Assembly (NCBI GenBank): GCA_003229735.1
Contig: QIFI01000020.1
Coordinates: 1 to 12,356 of the forward strand
Reading direction: 5' to 3'
DNA from: Candidatus Anderseniibacteriota bacterium
GTDB lineage: Bacteria; Patescibacteriota; Andersenbacteria; UBA10190
Length of the DNA stretch: 12,356 bases
Positions 6,286 through 12,356 of the stretch are shown here, piece after piece (the stretch's first letter is position 1; each line of letters opens with the position of its first letter). Made by a program: the position numbers and the translations under genes. Under the pieces are notes generated by a model. It was not told where the DNA came from. It searched no databases and saw only the letters and a program-made list of their open reading frames with translations.

Positions 6286-6314
6286 ACTATACGAGTGAAA
6301 AATTATCTTGTCGA
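6286..6314 (-). promoter_or_regulatory. Strong mntA-hepT promoter predicting a leaderless mRNA
   Basis: Read on the minus strand: TCGACA (6309-6314) and TATAGT (6286-6291) with a 17-bp spacer, each matching consensus at 5 of 6 positions. Only six bases (AAAAAC) separate the -10 from the ATG at 6279, so transcription should start at or within a base or so of the start codon. No Shine-Dalgarno site is present, in agreement. Confidence 0.75.
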
Positions 6315-6337
6315 ATTGTACCGGGTTACCAAAGACT

Positions 6338-6377
6338 CGCCCGCTACATCAACGGGCGCCCGCCGACATAGCGGGCG
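6338..6377. repeat. Double GC-rich hairpin with interchangeable arms
   Basis: Four arms occur in a row: CGCCCG (6338-6343), CGGGCG (6353-6358), CGCCCGC (6357-6363) and GCGGGCG (6371-6377). Neighbours can pair to give two hairpins. Alternatively the outermost arms, CGCCCGCTA (6338-6346) and TAGCGGGCG (6369-6377), pair over 9 bp around the self-complementary centre CGGGCGCCCG (6353-6362). It begins 17 bp beyond the tRNA-Leu 3' end and lies upstream of the mntA promoter. No U-run follows on the minus strand, so it is not a standard terminator. It may still stop or protect the tRNA transcript. Confidence 0.7.
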
Positions 6378-6394
6378 AACTCATACTATAATTG

Positions 6395-6478
6395 TGCCGA
6401 GAGCGGGACTTGAACCCGCAAGCCCTTACGAGCACTACGTCCTGAACGTAGCGTGTTTACCAGTTTCACCACCTCGGC
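6395..6478 (-). tRNA. tRNA-Leu (anticodon CAG)
   Basis: The minus strand folds into an 84-nt class II tRNA. The acceptor stem is GCCGAGG with UCUCGGC plus A73 (one G-U pair). The anticodon stem CUACG/CGUAG carries the loop UUCAGGA, giving anticodon CAG, which reads leucine CUG. The long variable arm has GCUC and GGGC closed by a GUAA (GNRA) loop. The T arm is GCGGG-UUCAAGU-CCCGC. The long variable arm and A73 fit leucine. CCA is not encoded (the genome continues CAA), so it is added after transcription. CTG is a frequent codon in the surrounding genes. Confidence 0.96.
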
Positions 6479-6486
6479 ATTGATTA

Positions 6487-6515
6487 ATTATGCTCAAAGA
6501 ATTCTAAATTTTCAA
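6487..6515 (-). promoter_or_regulatory. tRNA-Leu promoter
   Basis: On the minus strand TTGAAA (6510-6515) and CATAAT (6487-6492) are 17 bp apart, each 5 of 6 to consensus. The predicted start (about 6480) is only one or two bases before the mature tRNA 5' end at 6478, so RNase P would have little or no leader to remove. Confidence 0.65.
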
Positions 6516-6561
6516 ATACTCTCTCTCTGGGAAAAGTTCACCTTTGCCCTAATATATGTAT

Positions 6562-6587
6562 AAGGAATATAATATGCATATGCATAT
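6562..6587 (+). promoter_or_regulatory. Ribosome binding site and 16-bp palindrome over three start codons
   Basis: AAGGA (6562-6566) is 7 nt before the ATG at 6574 and selects it as start over the ATG at 6556, which lies upstream of the site. The ATG at 6574 begins a run ATG CAT ATG CAT ATG, with in-frame starts at 6574, 6580 and 6586. The 16 bases 6572-6587 (ATATGCATATGCATAT) are a perfect palindrome that could hide or dimerise the start region. A perfect TATAAT (6568-6573) also abuts the ATG but is too close to serve as the -10 for this start. Confidence 0.6.
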
Positions 6588-8364
6588 GGAAGCACTATTT
6601 ATTCTAAGCTTGGCTGTCCTGCTATTTCTCATTTATCGAATCAACTCCAAAGTTGACCACCTGGAGCAAATTATCAAATCCGGATCAGCAGCAAGCCCTC
6701 AAACTTCGACTCAATCTAACCCAACTGCCACGCCCCAGCCCACAACTCCCCCGCCGCCCGTTTCCATTCCCCGGTCCAGTGAACCCGCCGCTATAAATAA
6801 ATTATTCGCCTGGATTAAAGATGACTGGCTGCTCAAACTAGGCGCCCTACTGCTTCTCATAGCTTTCGGTTGGTTTGCTACCTACGCCTTCCTCAACAAC
6901 TGGATCGGCCCTCTGGGCCGCATAGCTCTCGGCATCATTGCCGGCATTTCTATTCTAGCCCTCGGCTGGTGGCGAATAAGAAAATATGTACATCAAGGCG
7001 CTATTTTCACTGTCCTGGGATCAACTGTTATCTTGCTCACTATCTTCGCGGCTCGAGAAATCTATGATTTCTTTAACCCCGCCACTGCTCTCTCTGTCAT
7101 GTTCATCAGCACCGCCCTGGTCGCCCTTATTAGTGTAAAATATCGCGTCATCTCTCTGGCCATATCCAGCATCGTCCTGGCCGGCATTGCTCCCCTGCTA
7201 ACCAATTCCCCCGACCCCAACTATATAGCTCTCTTTTCCTACTTAATGATTATCGTCCTGGGCACTATCTGGATTACCACCATCACTAAATGGCGCGAGC
7301 TGACTGCTGTCTCCCTGATCCTCATCGCGGTTTACAGCCTGCCTCACCTCCTATCCATGGTTAATACCGACCGTGATACTTTACTCCTCTTCACCTATGG
7401 CTTCGCCACCCTTTTCTTCCTGACCAACACTATTGGCATCCTCAAACACAAAAAAGAGGAAATCATTCCGGATCTATATACGGCCGCCGGCAATGGCCTA
7501 CTGCTTCTGGCCTGGATTATCGTCGCCGCCCCCGACCAATGGACCAGCTTAATTATCGCCTTTTGGATGATTATATTCACCGTCGGCGCCTTCGTCATAT
7601 TTAGAATCACCCGCCGCCGTGAGCCCTTCTACGTCTATGCCGGCATCGGAGTAGTCATGTTAGCCGCCGCCACCGCTGTTGAGCTGGGTGGAGCCGCTCT
7701 AACCATCGCCTACGCCATCGAATCAGGCTTAGTCTCCCTAATAGCCTACCTCATGATCCGCCGGGTCTCTCTAGCTGAACGCTTAAGCCTGCTGATGATC
7801 GGCCCCATTATTCTCTCGTTTGAAAATATCACGTCTAACAGCTGGCGCATCCCCTACCGCCATCGTGCCTTGGCATATACAGACAATTGGATGTCCCGCG
7901 TATTTCACCAGGACTTCTTTGTCCTCCTCATCCTGGCCGCCACCCTAATAGGCCTGGGGATTTACTATTGGCAGGAACATCGTCAAAAACCACAGCCAAC
8001 CCGCAAACGCTTGCATATCATCCTCATCATTACCGGCTCCATATACATTCACCTCCTCATCTGGCTGTCCCTCCATGCCGCCTTAATTAACAATGATATC
8101 GCCACCATGATTTCACTCGTCATCTTCACCATCATCGGACTAGTCACTTACTTCCTCGGTCTGATGAAGAACATAAAACCCCTCCGCGTCTACGGTGGAA
8201 TCGTCCTGGGCCTGGTCGTCGCCCGCTTATTACTCATCGATGTCTGGGACATGGATCTAATCCGCAAAATTATCACCTTCTTCTCCATCGGCGCCCTCCT
8301 GGCCGGCACTGCCTTCATCAGCAAAGCCAAATCGCTTCAACCGCCTTCATCTAAATCACCTTAA
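6574..8364 (+). CDS. DUF2339 (COG5373-type) multi-pass membrane protein
   Basis: No function is established for this family. From the ATG at 6574 the protein is 596 residues: a membrane helix at about 5-22; a short coiled-coil-like NSKVDHLEQIIKSG; a Ser/Thr/Pro-rich linker with PQPTTPPPPVSIP; then the family's entry motif, KDDWLLKLGALLLLIAFGWF followed by NNWIGPLGRIALGIIAGI. More than a dozen hydrophobic helices follow, ending in a short polar tail. One large loop after residue ~415 (NITSNSWRIPYRHRALAYTD) has aromatic and charged residues and is probably outside the membrane. It is shorter than many DUF2339 proteins, which from memory often reach 800 or more residues. The next gene starts 9 bp after its stop, so the two are probably co-transcribed. 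The six-residue longer start at 6556 lacks a binding site. Confidence 0.85.
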   Translation: MHMHMEALFILSLAVLLFLIYRINSKVDHLEQIIKSGSAASPQTSTQSNPTATPQPTTPPPPVSIPRSSEPAAINKLFAWIKDDWLLKLGALLLLIAFGWFATYAFLNNWIGPLGRIALGIIAGISILALGWWRIRKYVHQGAIFTVLGSTVILLTIFAAREIYDFFNPATALSVMFISTALVALISVKYRVISLAISSIVLAGIAPLLTNSPDPNYIALFSYLMIIVLGTIWITTITKWRELTAVSLILIAVYSLPHLLSMVNTDRDTLLLFTYGFATLFFLTNTIGILKHKKEEIIPDLYTAAGNGLLLLAWIIVAAPDQWTSLIIAFWMIIFTVGAFVIFRITRRREPFYVYAGIGVVMLAAATAVELGGAALTIAYAIESGLVSLIAYLMIRRVSLAERLSLLMIGPIILSFENITSNSWRIPYRHRALAYTDNWMSRVFHQDFFVLLILAATLIGLGIYYWQEHRQKPQPTRKRLHIILIITGSIYIHLLIWLSLHAALINNDIATMISLVIFTIIGLVTYFLGLMKNIKPLRVYGGIVLGLVVARLLLIDVWDMDLIRKIITFFSIGALLAGTAFISKAKSLQPPSSKSP

Positions 8365-8373
8365 GAAAACCAC

Positions 8374-9630
8374 ATGCTTAAACCACAATTATTCAGCAGT
8401 TACTTTTTAACTCTAGTCTTAATCTTCATCCTGCTACCCACCACCATCCAGGCTACTGTCATTTATTCTCTCCCCGACCCCACCGCCTTCCGCTCATATA
8501 AAGACGTTGCCAATATCAATATTCCCGTTACTTCAGTTGTCGAACTGCCTCTCGACGACCTGGTCGTGGCCCGCTATCAGTTCGCTGTCCAGGACCTCAC
8601 AGATGACAATCGTTTTATCCCCTACTATTTCAACAATAAATTAGATGCCATTCCTTTAACTGCTGAAACCGAGCCGTCCACCACCTCACCAAACAACCTG
8701 GTCGATCAAAACTCTCTTTCTTATACCGAATTCACTTTGACCAACCAGCAACCCAGCCAGACTAAAATTTCCCTATCCAGCTCTACCCCTATTCAATCTT
8801 CCGCCCTCACCCTCAATCTTTTCGATAATGTTGCCCTGCCCACCCATATCGCTATAACCGCCAACACCAGCCAGGGCCAGGAAATTATTGTAGCCAGAAA
8901 GAAACTGAAATCAACCATCGTCCGCTTTCCCGCCACTACCGCCGATCAATGGAATATAACCTTTACCTATTCTCAACCTCTCCGCCTAAATGAACTAACC
9001 CTTCAGCAAGATACTGCCACTAAGACCCGCAGCCGATCTATCCGCTGGCTGGCCGAACCAGGCCGCGAATATCGGGTTTACCTGGACCCGGATAAATCCG
9101 TGCCCGCCACTCGCGGTGAATCAGGCAACTTGACTCAAAATAAAGACATCGTCTCTCTCGCCTCCATCCCGGCCACTCCCAATGACCAGTACATCATCGC
9201 CGATAGCGACCAGGACGGCATCCCTAATATCACCGACAACTGTGTAAAAGTCCCCAACCAAGATCAGACTGACCTAAATCAGAATGATCGGGGAGACGTC
9301 TGCGACGATTTTGACCGCGACGGGATCCGAAACTTTGACGACAATTGCCCCGACCAACCCAACAAAAACCAAGCCGATGTTGACGCGGACAACATTGGCG
9401 ACGCCTGCGATACCGAAGAAAATCGCCTGACCGAGAAATATTCCTGGGTGCCCTGGGTAGGCATCGGCTCGGCCACTGTCATACTAATTATCCTCTTCAT
9501 CTTCACTGCTTACTCCATGAAAAAACGTCCACCGGATCAGCCCAATGAAACCCCGGACGAACCCCCGAAACCACCCGCGAACAATCCACCCGACCCACCC
9601 CAAACCACCCCTCCAGCCAATTCCGTTTGA
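8374..9630 (+). CDS. Secreted, C-terminally anchored protein with thrombospondin type 3 repeats; possible DUF3999 analogue
   Basis: The function is unknown. The 418 residues contain a signal peptide (hydrophobic 10-24, likely cut after TIQA) and a beta-rich ectodomain (about 28-265). Then come thrombospondin type 3 repeats at 277-346 with the calcium-binding pattern DSDQDGIPNITDNC, DFDRDGIRNFDDNC and DVDADNIGDAC. A membrane helix (about 360-382), a basic stop-transfer MKKR and a Pro-rich cytoplasmic tail follow. Cys290, 310, 325 and 345 are spaced 20, 15 and 20, typical of TSP3 disulfides. The early ectodomain segment VVELPLDDLVVARYQFAVQD ending in FIPYYFN resembles the start of DUF3999 proteins, which, from memory, often sit next to DUF2339 genes. 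With the 9-bp gap to the DUF2339 gene, this suggests a two-protein envelope complex. The stop codon TGA lies within the next promoter's TTGACA. Confidence 0.82.
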   Translation: MLKPQLFSSYFLTLVLIFILLPTTIQATVIYSLPDPTAFRSYKDVANINIPVTSVVELPLDDLVVARYQFAVQDLTDDNRFIPYYFNNKLDAIPLTAETEPSTTSPNNLVDQNSLSYTEFTLTNQQPSQTKISLSSSTPIQSSALTLNLFDNVALPTHIAITANTSQGQEIIVARKKLKSTIVRFPATTADQWNITFTYSQPLRLNELTLQQDTATKTRSRSIRWLAEPGREYRVYLDPDKSVPATRGESGNLTQNKDIVSLASIPATPNDQYIIADSDQDGIPNITDNCVKVPNQDQTDLNQNDRGDVCDDFDRDGIRNFDDNCPDQPNKNQADVDADNIGDACDTEENRLTEKYSWVPWVGIGSATVILIILFIFTAYSMKKRPPDQPNETPDEPPKPPANNPPDPPQTTPPANSV

Positions 9631-9655
9631 CAACCTAAACCGATTCTGCTATTCT
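9627..9655 (+). promoter_or_regulatory. Near-consensus promoter upstream of RNase J
   Basis: TTGACA (9627-9632), a perfect -35 that includes the preceding gene's TGA stop, is 17 bp from TATTCT (9650-9655), 4 of 6 to the -10 consensus. Transcription from about 9662 would give RNase J a leader of about 220 nt. Confidence 0.65.
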
Positions 9656-9661
9656 GTATAT

Positions 9662-9882
9662 AGATTCAATCACAATCGTCATAGACGAATAGAGCCTTTA
9701 TAGGATTTATCGCTTGTCACGATTGGCTGAACCGAGCATTTCAATTATCTCCGCCAGTCAATATTCCTGTCACATCAGGTGTTTTGCTAGAATCCATGCC
9801 TATATAGCGCCAAATTCAAGTATCCGGATACCTCTAATGTCACAGCGACACTTAATTTAATTTAATTAACAATTCATAACCA
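9662..9882 (+). promoter_or_regulatory. Predicted long 5' leader of the RNase J mRNA with inverted repeats
   Basis: This stretch has no convincing gene. CAATCGT (9673-9679) and ACGATTG (9719-9725) are 7-bp arms enclosing 39 nt. GTATCCGGATAC (9820-9831) is a perfect 12-bp palindrome. TGTC/GACA (9838-9850) is a short stem. The last 30 bases are AT-rich with repeated TTAATT and no Shine-Dalgarno site. It does not match a riboswitch or standard ncRNA that I know. RNase J or RNase E leaders are sites of self-regulation in some bacteria, so a control role is possible but unproven. Confidence 0.4.
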
Positions 9883-11829
9883 ATGACAAAATCCAATTCA
9901 GAAACCGGCGGACCTGCTGTACCTCCGCCCCCGCCCGTGCGTTCCGCGCCGGCCAAGAAAATCCTAAAAAAAATCAAAACATCCCAGCCCGCCCGGCCCA
10001 AACCAGCCGCTCCAGCGAACGCTCCTAAACGAAGATCAAATAAACGGCCATCCGGCGGTCGCCGGCCAGGTCCTGCTCGCGGCCGAAGCCGGGGTCTCCA
10101 TTTCGGGCCGCCGCGCAGTAAAGACTTACCCGACATCAAGCAACCTCCCCGCAACCCCGATGCCATGTATGTCTTGCCTTTAGGCGGTCTCGAAGAAATC
10201 GGCCGCAACTCCGCCGCCGTGGAATACAAAAACGATATTGTCATCATCGATCTCGGCCTCATGTTTCCCAATGAAAACATGTACGGTATCGACTACGTAA
10301 TTCCGGACATTTCCCCCCTCTATGGTAAAGAAAAAAATATCAAGGGAGTAATTATCACTCACGCTCACTACGATCACTTCGGTGGTGTACCTCATCTATT
10401 GCCTAAATTGGGCAATCCCCCCGTCTTTGGCTCTGAATTCACTATGAAGCTGGTGGAAAAAAGACAGACCGATTTTCCCCAATATGCCAAACCCAAAGTC
10501 AATGTCATTAAAGCTAAAGAGAAATTTAAACTTGGCGCCTTCACCATTGAAACTTTTCACGTCAATCATTCCGTACCTAACGCCTTTGGTGTTGTAGTCA
10601 GCTGTGAAGCTGGATCCATTGCTTTCACCGGTGACTTTAAATTTGACACCAGTCCCGTTAATGACCAGCCGGCCGACGAACAGCATATGACCGCCCTGGG
10701 TGAAGCCGGTATCGATGTCCTATACGCTGATTCCACCGGTGCCGAACGGGAAGGTCACTCCCTTTCCGAATCCACCGTGGAGTCAAACCTGGATGAAATA
10801 TTCAAATCTAACCCCAAACAACGTATCATTGCCGCCACTTTTTCTTCCATGATTGACCGCTTACAGCAATTCATTTCAGTAGCCGAAAAACATGGGCGCA
10901 AAGTTGCTATTGATGGCTATTCCATGAAAACCAATGTAGAAATAGCCCGAGAAATTGGCTTTATGAATGTCAAAAAAGGCACCATCATTTCCGCCGAAGC
11001 GTCCAATAAACTTCCTCCCGGTAAAGTAGCCATACTGTGCACCGGAGCTCAAGGTGAAGATAATGCCGTACTCATGCGAATTGTCAACAAAGAACATCGC
11101 TCTCTGGAACTGCAAGCCGGTGATATTGTCATCTTTTCATCTTCGGTCATCCCCGGCAATGAAGCCTCCGTACAATTAGTCAAAGATCAAATTTATAAAC
11201 AAGGAGCAGAAGTCATCCACTATAAAATGATGGATATTCATTCCGGCGGCCACGGCCACCGCGACGACTTGCTTCACATGATCCATTTGATGAAGCCAAA
11301 ATTTCTGGTCCCCGCCCACGGCTACTTTTCCCACCGCGCCGAGCATGCCAAACTGGCTGTCACGGATGGCATGAGCCGCGACCGCATCCTGCTTCCCGCC
11401 AATGGCGAGGTTATTGAAATTACTCCGCAAAAAGTCAGACTTAATGGCGAAAAGTACGACATCAAGTTCATTTTCGTTGATGGTCTGGGTGTCGGAGATG
11501 TCGGCAATGTGGTCTTGCGAGACCGTCAGATGCTGGCCTCCGATGGTATGGTGATAATCATCGCTATGGTTGACGGCCGCAGCGGCAAAGTTATCGGCGA
11601 ACCGGATCTAATTTCCCGCGGCTTTATCTATATGAAAGAGCATCAACAGCTGATCCACGACACCCGCAAAAAGATCAAAGACATCATTCAAAAACAAGCC
11701 GGCGTTAAACACGGCGGTGAACCCAATTGGTCCCACCTCAAATCCGGCATCCGTGACGGCATCGGCCAATTCCTGTTCCAGAAAACGGAGCGTAGGCCCA
11801 TGGTACTGCCGGTCATTGTCGAAGTATAA
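9883..11829 (+). CDS. rnj: Ribonuclease J (metallo-beta-lactamase/beta-CASP) with long basic N-terminal tail
   Basis: RNase J degrades and matures RNA in the cytoplasm by 5'-3' exonuclease and endonuclease action, using two metal ions. Residues 1 to about 92 form a Pro/Arg/Lys-rich, probably disordered tail (RRSNKRPSGGRRPGPARGRSRG) likely to bind RNA. The catalytic core starts at YVLPLGGLEEIGRN (96 on). Metal ligands are all present: His160, His162, Asp164 and His165 in THAHYDHFGG, His229 (NHSVPN), Asp251 (TGDFKFD) and His479 (PAHGYFSH). The beta-CASP domain has DSTGAEREGHSLSES, TFSSMIDRLQQF and HSGGHGHRDDL (453-463). A C-terminal domain with VGDVGNVVLRDR and SRGFIY follows, so all usual parts are there. 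The total of 648 residues exceeds the roughly 550 usual for RNase J because of the tail. The next gene begins 5 bp after the stop. Confidence 0.96.
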   Translation: MTKSNSETGGPAVPPPPPVRSAPAKKILKKIKTSQPARPKPAAPANAPKRRSNKRPSGGRRPGPARGRSRGLHFGPPRSKDLPDIKQPPRNPDAMYVLPLGGLEEIGRNSAAVEYKNDIVIIDLGLMFPNENMYGIDYVIPDISPLYGKEKNIKGVIITHAHYDHFGGVPHLLPKLGNPPVFGSEFTMKLVEKRQTDFPQYAKPKVNVIKAKEKFKLGAFTIETFHVNHSVPNAFGVVVSCEAGSIAFTGDFKFDTSPVNDQPADEQHMTALGEAGIDVLYADSTGAEREGHSLSESTVESNLDEIFKSNPKQRIIAATFSSMIDRLQQFISVAEKHGRKVAIDGYSMKTNVEIAREIGFMNVKKGTIISAEASNKLPPGKVAILCTGAQGEDNAVLMRIVNKEHRSLELQAGDIVIFSSSVIPGNEASVQLVKDQIYKQGAEVIHYKMMDIHSGGHGHRDDLLHMIHLMKPKFLVPAHGYFSHRAEHAKLAVTDGMSRDRILLPANGEVIEITPQKVRLNGEKYDIKFIFVDGLGVGDVGNVVLRDRQMLASDGMVIIIAMVDGRSGKVIGEPDLISRGFIYMKEHQQLIHDTRKKIKDIIQKQAGVKHGGEPNWSHLKSGIRDGIGQFLFQKTERRPMVLPVIVEV

Positions 11830-11834
11830 ACTAC

Positions 11835-12356
11835 ATGAACGGTAAAAAACTGGTCATCTTCGACTTTGATGGTGTCATTGCCGACAGTTTTGAAGCCGTA
11901 TATACCATCAGCCAACTTGAATCACCTGAAATCACCCGGGAACAATACATCGCAAAATTCGAAGGCAACATTAACCAGACCCACCCCATTACTCAAGGTA
12001 AAAAAACCTTTGATTTCTTCTCTCATTGGGAACCAGTCGTTAATCAACAAACCGTGTTCAATCACATGCCTCAAGCTATCAGTAAAATTGCCAAACAATA
12101 TGACCTGGCCATCGTCTCTTCAACCACCACCGAACCCATTAGAAAGTTCTTGAACGCTCATAAACTCCAATCCTACTTTGATCACATACTCGGAAACGAC
12201 GTTGATCACAGCAAGATAGTAAAAATAAATATGCTGCTTGAAAAAACCAAAGCCGAACCAACAGCAACCATCATGATCACCGACACCCTTGGCGATCTCA
12301 ATGAAGCCCGGGCAACTGGCATTTATACTATCGCCGTCACCTGGGGCTTCCACCCT
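11835..12356 (+). CDS. HAD-family hydrolase, phosphoglycolate phosphatase-like (3' partial)
   Basis: This is a haloacid dehalogenase-superfamily phosphatase of unknown substrate. The frame is open from the ATG at 11835 to the window end (174 codons seen). Motif I is VIFDFDGVIADS, with the nucleophile Asp and the acid/base Asp two residues on. Motif II is IVSSTTTEP (Ser/Thr). The motif III Lys is in HSKIVKINML. Motif IV is ITDTLGDLNEARATG, followed by the expected IYTIAVTWGF. The helical cap between motifs I and II is small (about 70 residues), as in the phosphoglycolate phosphatase/PpaX-like group. It follows RNase J by 5 bp and so probably shares its transcript. Only the last few dozen residues should be missing. 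Confidence 0.9.
   Translation, partial: MNGKKLVIFDFDGVIADSFEAVYTISQLESPEITREQYIAKFEGNINQTHPITQGKKTFDFFSHWEPVVNQQTVFNHMPQAISKIAKQYDLAIVSSTTTEPIRKFLNAHKLQSYFDHILGNDVDHSKIVKINMLLEKTKAEPTATIMITDTLGDLNEARATGIYTIAVTWGFHP

Noticed and set aside
6395..6420. Attachment-site duplication of the tRNA 3' end
   Set aside because: I looked for a second copy of the tRNA 3' sequence across 4858-6390 and saw none.
6295..6483. 62-residue open frame on the + strand
   Set aside because: It runs through the antisense of tRNA-Leu and the GC hairpin block; its 'protein' is the translated tRNA complement, with no start signal.
6568..6573. TATAAT as the -10 of the DUF2339 gene
   Set aside because: It touches the ATG at 6574, so transcription would start inside the coding region, and no good -35 lies upstream.
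9852..10280. 142-residue minus-strand frame rich in Arg/Gly/Pro
   Set aside because: It is the antisense of the RNase J tail; the composition simply mirrors the C-rich, Pro/Arg-coding strand.
1..12356. UGA recoded as glycine, as in some Patescibacteria groups
   Set aside because: UGA ends mntA and the thrombospondin-repeat gene at sensible places and no frame needs UGA readthrough.

Overview
The window looks like a chromosome segment from a Patescibacteria (Candidate Phyla Radiation) bacterium, probably of the Parcubacteria type. This placement rests on gene content and style, not on a marker phylogeny. The signs are: a short SecG, a pilin-like protein and a membrane-anchored family 5 solute-binding protein packed together; an archaeal-type bifunctional phosphoglucose/phosphomannose isomerase; an RNase J with a long basic N-terminal tail; almost no Shine-Dalgarno sites; and strongly C-ending codons (gcc, acc, atc) on the + strand. 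The standard code fits: UGA acts as a stop (mntA and the thrombospondin-repeat gene) and no gene needs UGA read as glycine.

Layout. 1-1064 is the C-terminal part of a MacB/FtsX-type ABC permease, cut by the window edge. 1254-3763 is a tight cluster: secG, a pilin-like single-pass protein and the solute-binding protein, the last two overlapping by 16 bp. 3838-4857 is the isomerase. 4858-5236 has no gene but is dense in structure: a 14-bp perfect inverted repeat nested inside a second pair of arms, a C/G-rich REP-like repeat and a likely promoter. 5237-5518 is a small unrecognised gene with the best ribosome binding site in the window and a clear terminator. 5655-6279 (minus strand) is a complete HepT/MntA (HEPN/nucleotidyltransferase) toxin-antitoxin pair whose promoter predicts a leaderless mRNA. 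6338-6377 is a double GC-rich hairpin. 6395-6478 (minus) is tRNA-Leu(CAG) with its own promoter. 6574-9630 encodes a multi-pass DUF2339-type membrane protein followed 9 bp later by a secreted, membrane-anchored protein with thrombospondin type 3 calcium-binding repeats. 9883-11829 is RNase J, preceded by a 252-bp gap with a near-consensus promoter. 11835 to the end is a HAD-family phosphatase, cut by the window edge.

How it fits together. Most genes concern the cell envelope (ABC export, SecYEG, peptide capture, the DUF2339/TSP3 pair) or core metabolism and RNA turnover. The stretch from about 4860 to 6390 looks different: AT-richer coding, repeats, a toxin-antitoxin pair and a cargo-like small gene, all on the 3' side of a tRNA gene. 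It reads as an accessory island, although no attachment-site repeat or integrase is visible. The least described candidate system is the DUF2339 plus TSP3 pair, which may be a divergent form of the DUF2339-DUF3999 gene pair known from other bacteria.
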